DNA of 64,000 nt from Rutidosis leptorrhynchoides. Its lineage: Eukaryota; Streptophyta; Magnoliopsida; Asterales; Asteraceae. The position numbers were made by a program, and so were the translations under genes. Positions 35,591 to 46,890 of this stretch are shown piece after piece; position 1 is the first letter of the stretch; every line of letters starts with the position of its first letter. The DNA is taken from positions 5,824,501-5,888,500 of the forward strand of contig NC_092333.1 in the NCBI RefSeq assembly GCF_046630445.1, given 5' to 3'. Below the pieces are notes generated by a model that saw nothing but the letters and a program-made list of their open reading frames with translations, was not told where the DNA came from and searched no databases.

Positions 35591-38166
35591 TGAAATAAAT
35601 CTTTCCATGCTAAGCTATTGTGTGTGAATCTTAACTACTCGGTTAATTCATATTACAAATATGCAATAATGTACGTCCTTCGGCCACAACTTAACCAGCG
35701 TTAACTACAATCTCTGTCACAATTCAACAAATTCCAATTCATAATAAATCAAGTATATATTTGATTTTACACTTTCATCATCGATGTACCCGAAACTTTT
35801 CAGATAACATCATTCGTACTTTGCGAAATTCACAAGAATTCCACGAACCGAACATCATACATCAACGAATAACGAAGTATTGATTCATAATTTCAATGTC
35901 ATTAAAGAAATACTGCGTAAAAGTTATGTACTTTTTAAAGCCTTTAGGAATTATTCAATTCTAGTTTCAACCGTAAATCTAATGAGTTTAATTTAACATT
36001 AACTCATTAAATCTATGTTACATCTGAAGAAAATATACATATATATATTTTCATAAAGACTGTAATAAAATTCTTTTGTACAAAATATTAATTGTGAAAT
36101 TTTTTTTTTAACGGGTAGGTAATACCTGAGAGATATATAAATTCACAATTAATATGTTACATTCTTCGAATCTGATTCAGCAAATCATCCATTATACTCC
36201 CTACTTTCACAACAATATACATTCTTTTATAGAAATCAAAACAACCATACTCATTCAAAATTTAATTACATATTCTGATTTTGAAATCACAAAATTCAAC
36301 TTGAGATATGACCAAAATCATCACTCTTAGATCCTTACATCTTTCACAAGCTATATTTTGAATTCAAAACTGTGTTAGAACATCAAATGTATGTTAACGA
36401 TTACAATCTGTGTTCAAACCCTTCAAAAATTTCTGAAGACACTTCGAATGATGAGCAATCGAGATGATGATCCAACCACATGTTACCCACAGTTATGTAC
36501 CCGAAAAACTATTGAAACCAAAGTAAAAGTTTAAACAACGTATCCACGTCAGATTCTTTGGCATTTATTAGCAAAAATAACTTTGCGACTCCTATTCAAA
36601 GTAGCCAGTTTTGTCACAACTCCAGCAAGTCAACTTCGACTTTTTAGTTAGACTAACCTTATTATAACCTTGAGATATACACCATCGTTACCAGGGAACC
36701 TTTTACATTCCACCACATTATTAGCAGATGTACCAACAACTTCATTACCCTTTGACTTTAGCCTCTCCAAAAAGTCATTATAATTATTCATTGAAACCCC
36801 ATCATTTACTCATTCGCATCTTGTAATGAGAATTGCCATACGAATCATTGGAAATTAGCAATCAGTATTTTAAAATCTCGCAGCATGTCTACGCCAACAG
36901 TTATATGTGTATATATAACGTCTATCTTCTGGACTTAATTGGAATGTGAAGTTTCTGAAAAACACTCCGAACTACGAATTGGTTTTCCGAAAATGGAAAA
37001 AAATGCTGATGAAGCAGCAAAAACTATAAACGACTTTAAACGGTAAAAGCTGGATGATAATGATGAAGTGTGCTGGCAAAGCACATAAAAAGAGAAGTTT
37101 TGGAACTGGAAAACGGATTGAGCAAAGTAGGAAGGAGGCTGTGGACAAATTACAAAGACTGAACCTGACTTCAAAGAATCCAAATGATTCAGTACCTGCT
37201 GAAGTCATTAACGAATACCTTGCTCCTGACTCTAAACCCCTGCGGACAATATTCTTCGTCATCCTCTGATATTAGAAATTCTAAAATATGATCATATCTT
37301 TCATTATAAATATCCTCCATATTTCTGAAGATATTTTCTTAATTTTTCTTATTTGAAATCATTTACCTCTTCGCACTATCTGTATTACATCATAAAAGAA
37401 ACTATTTTAGTTTCTAAATTCTGAAACATTCAAGTTTAAAATAGGAATATTTTGAAGTAGTGTTGGGAACTGAAGCATGAATTAGCATAATATAATGACA
37501 CTTGATCAATGTGATTATATTACAGTAAGTCATGCTGAGTTTCTAAATGGAACGTGATGATTCACAGATCATAACATCATCACGTGCCATGTTATACGAC
37601 TCTTGTATTCTATTTAACCTCTAAAATATCAAGAAAATATTTCTTGATGATTCGGCCTTTTCCAAGGTATTCTAGTAATTTGACAAGTCAAGATCGTGCC
37701 ATCACAATTTCCTTCCTAGAACATTAACAATGTTCATTCTGAAATTCATATCTGAGAATTCTGGACCATTACAAGCGGTGCTTAATCGCAAGAAGAAGAA
37801 ACGAAAGGACAAAACTCCGAAATAGAAATTGGGGTATAAATTGCAGCAAATAAAAGAGAGCATTAACTGTGAATGATAATGATTATAGAAGACAGAAGCA
37901 GAGACTTTGAAATATAAGGGAACATATAAAGCCCAACGACAAACCAGAAATTATAAACCATATATATCGATGCATATAGCAATATAAAGACACGGGAGAA
38001 CTAGAAATACTATAAACCCAAGAGTATAGTATAAGTAAATAGATTCTTCCGGCGGTAGATGAAAAAGAAGAATGACCGATATGAAAGTTAGAAGTATATC
38101 GAGAATCAGAACTGGATGGAGCATATTGATGAATACTTTAAAATATGAGTTGAGGGGGAAAGAATA
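34974..38166. other. Decayed internal region of the outer element
   Basis: About 3.2 kb follow the gag remnant. They include a long TA microsatellite (about 35490-35586) and AT-rich sequence with short unrecognised open stretches (for example 37054-37269). No reverse transcriptase or integrase motif could be read. Confidence 0.55.
35490..35586. repeat. TA microsatellite
   Basis: About 95 bases of uninterrupted alternating T and A. Confidence 0.95.
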
Positions 38167-38171
38167 GAAGG

Positions 38172-38789
38172 TGATGAAACATGACTAGGAACTTAGAAAT
38201 CAACAGATTTAACTCACACAATGGCGGAATAAGTGAATCAAACCCTCTAGTGAATAGGTAAAGTTTTTTTTTTGATTAATTTAGTCAAACCACAACTAAA
38301 TCAAGTGTGATTAGATCAACACCTAGAGCTATTATTCACCACCTGGGTGATTTGGACTGAGAGAGAATCGGAGGAGCTCACTAGATCTGAGTGTGTGTAA
38401 CAAATGAGAGGCTTAACCTAAAATGAAGAACATAAGACTTTATATACCCCTGCTGTTGACTCACCCATACGATTCATTCATCACACGTACGAGTTGGCTT
38501 CATCAGCCGTACGGGTGATCACTCACTCGTGTCTTCTCATTTAGGTTGTAATTGTGACTTAGCTCAGCATCAACCGTGCGTATGAGCCTGTCAGCCGTAC
38601 TAGTGAGGCTTCACTCGTACGTCTGACTAAGTCTAACATAGTCAAACATCTAAATCTCGTTCCTGCAGTTCCTGTAACCACATACAAACACGGATAGGAT
38701 AATAACGAGCAATCATGGTGGCCTGTAAACTATTGTACCTGCAATGGATGTGGGTAGATGTCTAGGGACGTGCATAAAATGCATCAACA
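38172..38789 (-). mobile_element. Solo LTR inside the outer element
   Basis: The 618-bp sequence starts TGATGAAAC and ends GCATCAACA, flanked by a 5-bp duplication, gaagg, at 38167-38171 and 38790-38794. A TATA-like box on the minus strand (GGGTATATAAAG, near 38436-38447) and a palindrome array upstream of it in that sense suggest a minus-oriented LTR, probably Copia. No internal region remains. Confidence 0.65.
38461..38625. repeat. cgtacg-type palindrome array in the solo LTR
   Basis: Six to seven blocks based on cgtacg (acacgtacgagt, gccgtacgggtga, gccgtactagtgag, tcactcgtacg) are spaced over about 165 bp, upstream of the TATA-like box in the LTR's sense. Confidence 0.7.
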
Positions 38790-40456
38790 GAAGGTGTGAG
38801 TTGTAAGGAAACGAAGGAGGTGAATTTATAAGAAAATCTCCGACAGAATAATTAAAATGGACGATCGCATTTAAAGCAGATCCTAATTCCCTTGATTACC
38901 GGAGAGTCAAATCTTATTAAGAAGATTTTCTTCAAATCCCTTGAAATCTGGGAATCAATCATATCTACGTCAAATGATAAGATGAATCTACACTTACTCA
39001 TTTCACTCTTCTATGTTAGCTTCATTCGTACTCTTCATATAAATGGATTGTTTATCCAAATTATTCGCTGATGATAAAACTCTAAGTTTCAGCCCGTATG
39101 CATCATAAAAACATACTTATTATCATTCACGACCTTTCCACTCAAATTTCGGGACGAAATTTCTTTAACGGGTAGGTACTGTGACAACCCGAAAATTTCC
39201 AACCAAATTTAAACTTTAATCTTTATATGTTTCCGACACGATAAGCAATATTTGTTAAGTTAAATTTAAAGAATTTTAAACTATGTTCATACATTCATTC
39301 AACCTCGACCAAGTTCCAACGATTCACGAACCATTAAACGAATATGATTATATATGTATATGTGTATATATATTATAACTTGAAACGTAAACAAAATATT
39401 AGATTAAATACTTTACATGATTGTATCTGTTTCAAAATGTTTATCAATGGAATTAGAAGATAAGATCAAATGATTGAATTATCAGATATATTGAATTATG
39501 ATTACAAGTCTCTGTTGAAAGGCCCACGTTGATTTGAGATATCTTTCCATTTTAACAATATTCGGAAAATGGTAAAGTGATTTATAAATAAGAACAAATT
39601 GTCAATCATTGAGAACTAGACATAGGATAGTGGAAGATTGAATCTCATAAAGACTCGATTGATCTATTTAGTTTCAAACGTACAAAAACGTTTTCAGTTT
39701 AAAAAGAACTTATTATTAAAACGTATATAACTTTTATAAATATCTAGAACCACTTCTGACAACTCATTACTTAACTAGAATGATAAAGATAACGATATTT
39801 ATATTTTATTTTATTAAATATATATAACGATTTAAATTAATATTATATATATTTATACGCGTATTATACGTACATAGTTTTATACTTTTACTATACTTAA
39901 ACTTTACCTTTACTTTATTTTTACTTTACTTTAACTTTAATAATTCATACTTTAATAATTTACTTTAATAATTCATACTTTAATAATTCATACTTTAATA
40001 ATTCACTTTAATAATTCATACTTTAATAATTCACTTTAATAATTCATACTTTAATAATTTAAAAATCTATTATAAATAGAATTCAATAGGTTTCATTATT
40101 TCATAGAAACTTGAAAATATTTTTCTCTAAACTCTCTCAATCGATTTACATATATATATTTACTCCGTATTATTTCAAGATATTATTAGTATACATAAAA
40201 TATTACGACGGAGTGCTGTCCGAGTGATTTCGAAATTGTTTTTAGAGTAGGATAGGATTAAGGAAATTATGGGTTATAGCTATGGAGGTGATTGAGTATG
40301 GTTCATGGGTATGCTCGTGAGGTCAATATAGTGTTTATCATTTCCGTTGCGTCTACGTACCTTTCCTGCAATATTGAATCTCAATATTGATACGTGAGTT
40401 CATTTGCTCCCTTTTTACTCATTACATTTTTGGGCTGAGAATACATGCAAATGCTT

Positions 40457-42995
40457 TGTAACATCCCGCATTTTTCCGTTAAACTATTTTAACGCCCGTC
40501 TTTTTCTTTCTAGATAATGCCCTTCGTATCTAGATTCGTATCCTTTGTTATGTAACGTTTTAAATATCCTCGTTATCGAATTTCAATATCTCCCGTACTC
40601 CCGTGTAACTTAAAATATTCGATCGGTTAAATCCCGCACCCGCTTTGAAACTCGAGGGACCGGAGTTGCCAAATGGGCAAACTAGTTGACTAGGTCAACT
40701 AGTCAACCCATTTTTCATTTCATCATCTCTCTCTCTCTTTCTCTCTACCAAGAACACACACACAAAAACCCATTCCATTCATTCATCATCTAAATTCAAT
40801 CTTGGAAGCTCACAACAAATCCGACTGCATATTCTTGATCCTCTCATCATCCTCTTCGATTTGATACTAACTTCATTGATTTTGGGTAACATTTCTAAAA
40901 CACTAGATTTCTTTAAATTCGTGTTCTTGACTTAAAAGTTTGTTAATTAGTGTCTATGGCTCATTGTGATGTCGTGTATGTAATTTGTATGCTCGATTTG
41001 TTGTTTTTGGTGTAACTAGTTCATTATGAAAATTGCTTGCTAAATCCTTGATTTTGGATGATCAAATGTTGTTAGATTGTTAAAGTGCATGTTTTAAAAG
41101 TGTTACTAGTATCTTTAGCTTCGTTTTGATGTATAGGTTGATTAAGGAAACATCAAACTCATGACTATTGATTTTTGTGAATTTTCGTTAGAGTTTGATA
41201 GACTTTAAATGAACTTTTGATGATTTGAATGCCATGAAATGTTGTTAGTAAGTGTTTAGTTGTATTACATGTTTCATTACCTTCAAAACGGCATATCATA
41301 TGTATAAATTGGATTCCCGAAACTTGAATTGCAATTGATGAACTTGAAACCTTGTTTTGGAACATTTAACGAACTTTCGACGAGATTTTTGTTGTCTAAA
41401 ATGATAAATTTGATTTAGGAAATGTATCTAGTTGTGTTCCTTGTCGAAAGAGCTTTCCGGTGATATAAAATACATGTCTTAATTGTTTGCGGATCATAAA
41501 CTAGGATTGATTGAAGTTTGGCTCGTGTCTTGTGTTTTCTGCAAACAGAGCCTGGAAACCCCCTTGGACGCCGTCTAGCACCTCAGGACGCCGTCCCACC
41601 TTTTGAAACGGGACGCCGTCTAGCTCATCAGGACGCCGTCCCAGTCTTCAAAACAGGACGCCGTCCAGATATATGGGACGCCGTCCCAATAGCCTAAAAC
41701 TGGCTGTTTGTTTTGGTCATTTGACATGAAAATGTTTGCTATGCTACGGACCTCCGATTAACATGAAACTTGGCCAACATGCTCATATATGATTATATAA
41801 CTTAGAAAAATTGTCGAAAATCCAACCCGACCCCGTTGACTTTTCTGTTGACTTTGACCCGACCAAGTTGACTTTTAATCAAACTTAACCAAATACTTAT
41901 ACAACCTTTCTAACATGCTTATTTACTTGTATCTTGCATGAAACTTGACAATTTGATTCACATGCTACTTAATCGAGTCGTAACGAGCCATAGGACTAAT
42001 TGAACAACTTTGACCGATCGTGTTTACCGTTATTTGATACAACCTAATTGTTTAGGTCAAGACTAGCTTTGTCTTCGCACGCGTTTACTTGTTGAAGTAC
42101 TTTATACTCGTGCACTCGAGGTGAGATCATAGTCCCACCTTTTCAACAATTTTTATTCTTTTAAATCGTGGGCTGAGAAAACATATACATTACATATTTA
42201 TATACATTTCACATGTATATATACTTTTCATACTTTTATACTTTGAACACAAATACGAATACAAAGATACAGACGAGTTAGAACAAAAGTCCTCAATCCA
42301 ATTATCATTAGTTCCACTTGCAGGGTGTAAGTGTAAGCGAGTGATTATGTTGTGTGGCCATACGGGTTTAACGAACCCTCATTCAGACGGTTCGCTACCG
42401 TTAGTGGATGAAATATAATTTCAACGTGCATAGTGTATGTTCTAACACTATATTCAAAATTCAGAGGGAAGATTCAGTTAAGTTTTGGTAATTGGGTGCT
42501 CGTGATACAGACAACATCCTTTGGGATGTATACGCTTGATATTCACTTTATACTAAATCTTGTGGTTTACAAACACATCTTTAGAGATGTATACGCCTTG
42601 ATACTAAACCTTGTGATTCAAAATATACTTTTACAAATACATTTATGATCTCACCAACGTTTTCGTTGACAGATTTCTATGTTTTTCTCAGGTCTTGCAC
42701 GATATGTGATACATGCTTCCGCTCATTATTTGATACTTGCATTGGATGTCGAGTATACATGCTTTTCGTGGAACGTCTTTTGACTTTACTTTAAACTGTG
42801 TCGCCTGGATTTCAATCGTACTTATAACGTTGTAACTTAACTTTTGGTTGAACAATTCTTGTAAACTTTGAAACAATCTTTATTTTGAAATGAAGGCGAC
42901 ATATTTTGGTCAAACGTTATCTTAAAGACTTATAATCAGGTAATGGGACCCACGTAGCCGACGCCGTCACTTGACGATTTGTCGGGGTCGCTACA
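40457..42995 (+). repeat. 5' LTR of the nested element (2539 bp)
   Basis: It has TG...CA ends, six ggacgccgtcc-type palindromes at 41566-41689, a TATA-like tgattatataac about 100 bp further on (near 41790) and a hairpin caacgttttcgttg at 42655-42668. A short CT/TC-rich stretch lies near 40728-40747. Confidence 0.93.
41566..41689. repeat. ggacgccgtcc palindrome array, 5' LTR of the nested element
   Basis: Six copies alternate between ggacgccgtct and ggacgccgtcc, with spacers of about 10-15 bases that end or begin in short pyrimidine words. Confidence 0.92.
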
Positions 42996-42997
42996 GT

Positions 42998-43010
42998 TGG
43001 TATCAGAGCC
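42998..43010 (+). promoter_or_regulatory. tRNA-iMet primer-binding site of the nested element
   Basis: TGGTATCAGAGCC, two bases after the 5' LTR. Confidence 0.93.
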
Positions 43011-43417
43011 TTGGTTGTAGGGATTTAGAGTTCATTTGTGTCCACCCCGAGTCATAGGGTACATAGGTGAATCTAGACTACAACCGGCATATAGACTGAA
43101 GTAGGAATTACTTGACTATTTGTGCATTTATACTCGAACTCTTCTATCATATCTAACTCGTATTCGATCTTGATCTTACGTTGATAAATTTTGTTGATGC
43201 GCCACCTTGACTTTATGAAGTAATGTTAAATGCACATGAAAATCAGGGTAATATAATTTCCGGGATTATATTACGGTGATTCACATGGACATTCCGACAT
43301 TATGACATAAAGAATTTAGGGCGAGTCAAGGAAAATTTTCTCTCTATCCTTAATCCATACTCCGGTTAGTATTGTTGAAAATACTAACCAACGATATTCT
43401 TGTGTCTTGAAGGAACA

Positions 43418-44476
43418 ATGGCTCCTCGTCGTGTACGCCGCAATGAAACTCCCGAACAAGCTCTCGAACGGATGATAGCTACCGCCGTAGATGCGGCCAT
43501 GGCCGGTCACTCATCCAACAACAATAATAACAACAACAACAACGACAACAACAACAACAATGGAGCCGGAAACTCAAACGAGGGATGCTCCTATAAAGCT
43601 TTCATGGGGTGCAAACCTCACACTTATGATGGAACCGGGGGACCGGTCGTGCTCACCCGATGGTTTGAGCAAACGGAAGCCGTCTTTAGCATAAGCGATT
43701 GTCGGGACCAAGACAAGGTCAAATACTCCACTCACACTTTCTCCGGAATTGCTCTAACATGGTGGAACACCTATGTTCAATCGGTGAGTACCGATGAAGC
43801 TCATGCCCTCTCTTGGGCCGATCTAAAGGAAAAGATGATTGTTGAATATTTTCCGCGCGAAGAAACCCGAAAGCTTGAGGAAGAACTAAGAGCTTTGAAA
43901 GCGGTCGGAAACGATCTTAAAGCTTATAATCAACGCTTCGCCGAACTATCCTTGATGTGTCCTAATCTTGTTAACCCCGAATCTCAAAGGATTGAGCTCT
44001 ACATGCTCGGTCTTCCAAAAAGCATCAAACAAGGGGTGATGTCATCCAAACCCACTACTCATCAAGCCGCTATGAACATGGCTCGCCAACTAATTGAAAC
44101 GGTTGACGAAATCGTAGTTCCGGCACCTAAGGCCGAGGATAAATCGGGCGGCAACAAAAGAAAGTGGGAACCCTCTCAATCAAGCAACAACAACTTTGCT
44201 AAGAAGCCTTACACCTCCGACGGCAAGAGGGGTTATACCGGACACCTACCGTATTGTAACGAGTGCTACAAACATCATTTAGGCGAATGTGGCAAACCAT
44301 TTTGCTTGAAGTGTCAAAGAAGTGGCCATGTAGCCCACGATTGTAGGAATACCGCTCCCGTCGCCCAAAAGGAGCACAATGCACCCAAGACGGGTGTTTG
44401 TTTTGAATGTGGCCAACCGGGTCATTTTAGGAGTGCGTGCCCAAATAAGAAAATCAACCCCAACGCACGCCGTTAA
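43418..44476 (+). CDS. gag: Gag protein of the nested LTR element (looks whole)
   Basis: From the ATG at 43418 (context aacaATGGCT) the frame encodes 352 residues. An earlier in-frame ATG at 43400 adds six residues and is less likely. Order: a short N-terminal helix (EQALERMIATAVDAAM), an Asn-rich spacer of AAC/AAT codons, the Gag capsid-like domain (YDGTGGPVVLTRWFEQTEAVF, ALTWWNTYVQS, WADLKEKMIVEYFPREETRK-type motifs), a basic region, and three zinc-binding motifs: CNECYKHHLGEC, CLKCQRSGHVAHDC and CFECGQPGHFRSAC. This order is standard for Tekay/chromovirus Gag. Gag forms the particle and packages RNA. The frame is continuous although the pol after it is decayed, which suggests that Gag has been kept by selection in a non-autonomous lineage. 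Confidence 0.93.
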   Translation: MAPRRVRRNETPEQALERMIATAVDAAMAGHSSNNNNNNNNNDNNNNNGAGNSNEGCSYKAFMGCKPHTYDGTGGPVVLTRWFEQTEAVFSISDCRDQDKVKYSTHTFSGIALTWWNTYVQSVSTDEAHALSWADLKEKMIVEYFPREETRKLEEELRALKAVGNDLKAYNQRFAELSLMCPNLVNPESQRIELYMLGLPKSIKQGVMSSKPTTHQAAMNMARQLIETVDEIVVPAPKAEDKSGGNKRKWEPSQSSNNNFAKKPYTSDGKRGYTGHLPYCNECYKHHLGECGKPFCLKCQRSGHVAHDCRNTAPVAQKEHNAPKTGVCFECGQPGHFRSACPNKKINPNARR

Positions 44477-44763
44477 ACTTTCAACATCAACGCCTAGGAT
44501 GCCCGAGACGACGATGGACTAGTCACGGGTATGTTTCTTCTCGAAATTCTCACGTTTCATGTTTATTCGATTCGGTTACCGTTAGACATTTTATAAACAA
44601 GTCTTTGACTCGTGCTCTTTACATTCCACTTTTTCCCCTAGATACTACTTAGACGATTTAAGTGACCAACGGAAAATATTGTGTGCCTATAAATTTTATT
44701 GGAGGATATACGTTAAGACTTTTGACTTGACACCTATAGAACTAGGGAGCTCGAAACCTATTC

Positions 44764-44808
<45 letters not shown>

Positions 44809-46875
44809 TTTCCCCATCACCTTGTATAGATTATTGTGAACTGAGTAATTTTCGGTTGGAAAACCGATACCCTCTCCCTCGCACCCATGACCTCATGATT
44901 TCTTGCATGAGTCCCGTGTGTATTCCAAAACGACCTCCGTTCCAGTTATCATCAATTGGGGGTTAAGTGAGACGATGTCTCCTAAGTCATTTTCGAACTC
45001 GCAACGTTAGTTGTAAATCTCTCTTGGCACCGTTTGATTTATTTAGGACTCCGTCCGTATTCATGAACCTCCTAAATCACGTATGCAACTTATCTAGACA
45101 AATCTGTTATCGTATTTATAGATGACGTCTTAACTTATTTAAGTAAAGAAGGAAAACGAACAACATCACTATCTTACGCTCGAACTTTTGAGAAAAGAGC
45201 AACTTTATACCAAATTCTCCGAGTGAGAATTTCTGTTGAACGAAGTCCAAATTTTCTAGACCATAATGTTAATGGTCAATGCATTACAATCAATCTCGAA
45301 ATCAAGCCACATGTAATCAGGAAACTCTCCCCACTCAGACTTGTATTCGTAAAATCTTAGACCTCGTCTGTTATTACCAAAGACTCAATTCTGACTTTTC
45401 TCGTGTTACACGACTTTTAAACTTGTTAACTCACTAAGGAAAAACCATAAACCTCTACGTGCCCGAATCTTGAGCGTGATTCTTCACACCAACATTTCTA
45501 GTTAAATTCGTTATTTTGCACGAAGAAGTCGAATACTAAATTGTGGATCCGATCAATTTTCTCGTCATCACGTACCACACTACATACCTCTGATATTTCA
45601 CCATTTCTGTCTGATATTACTGGAATTTAAGATAACACACAATCCAACGATACTTCACTCTTCTTTGACTTAACGCCCTTGTGTTTCTGATAACCGGTCA
45701 ACTATTATTCAACCCCGAACTATACAACTACGTGTACTACCTCGTTTCTCTTTCAGACTTCAACTTTTGACAACTAGAGGCACGTTATGGCAACCTCGAG
45801 ATGCAAGCTCATCCTATTCTAAGTCCTCATTTCACTCCTATCTTTATCGCTCGCATTTTCGTTTAAAGAAACTCCTTGAACATTTCTCCATGGATAGAGA
45901 AATTCCTCATATTACATTAGTATTCGCCATGAGGGTGAATAGTCCTAACGAACATTTTTCGAACCCTAACTAACTTGTTCAAACGTATCTTAAGAGATTC
46001 TATTCCAACACGGTGTATCTTCGTCATTTATCCTGTATCGAAATACTCGTTTCACTTCTAGCGTTACAAGAGACCTTGGGAACCCACTTAGACACATGTA
46101 CCGTGTATCTCCCACAAACAGACGAACCGAACAAACGAACGATTTACGTCTTCGAAAGGCATGTTTCAAACTTGCATGGTCGCTTTTAGTTGATCCCTCA
46201 TACTACGATAGTTACCGTTCTTGTACTAACGCCGCACTTCCGAAACCCTATATGACCGCAAATGTCATACCCCTATTCGTTGGACCAACGCATGTGGCAA
46301 GCAAACACCGAAATCTGAACTACATCAGGAAACAACAATTGAGATCGTTCAAGTCCGAGAAGGGCTCGAGACGACCCGTAGTCGCCCAAAAGAGTTATAC
46401 CAAACTTAGATGAAAACCTCACAAAATCCCTGTAACAGTGTAATATTGAGAACCCGCACCTTGGAAAGGTGTAATCCGTTTCGGGAATCAGGGAAAGTTA
46501 AACCCGCGACATGTTAACCCTTTTGAAACCTTGGGGCGTATTGGAACCGCTCCCTACCGTTTAGAACTTTCGACTCAATTAAGTTTCCGTTTACCCTACA
46601 TTTCGTGTAACAAACTTAGAAACGTGTCCTGCGGAACAGGAACGTGCAATCCTGCTGGATACATCAACTATCGATGACAAACTTCTCTTCATAGGAAAAC
46701 CAGTTGAAACCAGGTATCGTAAAAACCGAACCTTAATACAACGTAACACCCCGACTATCCGGATTCGTGGAATGTCCAAGAAAGTACCTTCACTCATTCG
46801 TAGAGTTACTACTCTAAGTCTCGAGTAAGAGATATCGACTACTACTTCCAACTAAATTTCGGGACGAAATTTCTT
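44477..46875 (+). pseudogene. pol: Decayed pol remnant of the nested element
   Basis: Scattered short matches to Ty3-type pol remain in the expected order: a protease-like stretch soon after gag and, near 46440-46860, a stretch like the integrase C-terminal region of chromoviruses. It is shorter than a normal pol and carries many breaks in all frames. A run of about 45 A residues lies near 44766-44805. It cannot encode an enzyme. Confidence 0.6.
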
Positions 46876-46890
46876 TTGAGGTGTGGATAA
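46876..46890 (+). promoter_or_regulatory. Polypurine-type tract of the nested element
   Basis: The run tttgaggtgtggataa stands directly before the TGTAACATCC start of the 3' LTR, after a gggacgaaatttc word that usually precedes it. Confidence 0.6.

Noticed and set aside
44766-44805. A tract as the tail of a processed pseudogene or SINE
   Set aside because: No target duplication or retroposon body lies next to it; it looks like homopolymer expansion in decayed pol.
44679-44966. 95-codon frame with a poly-Lys run
   Set aside because: The Lys run is the A tract in the decayed pol remnant of the nested element.
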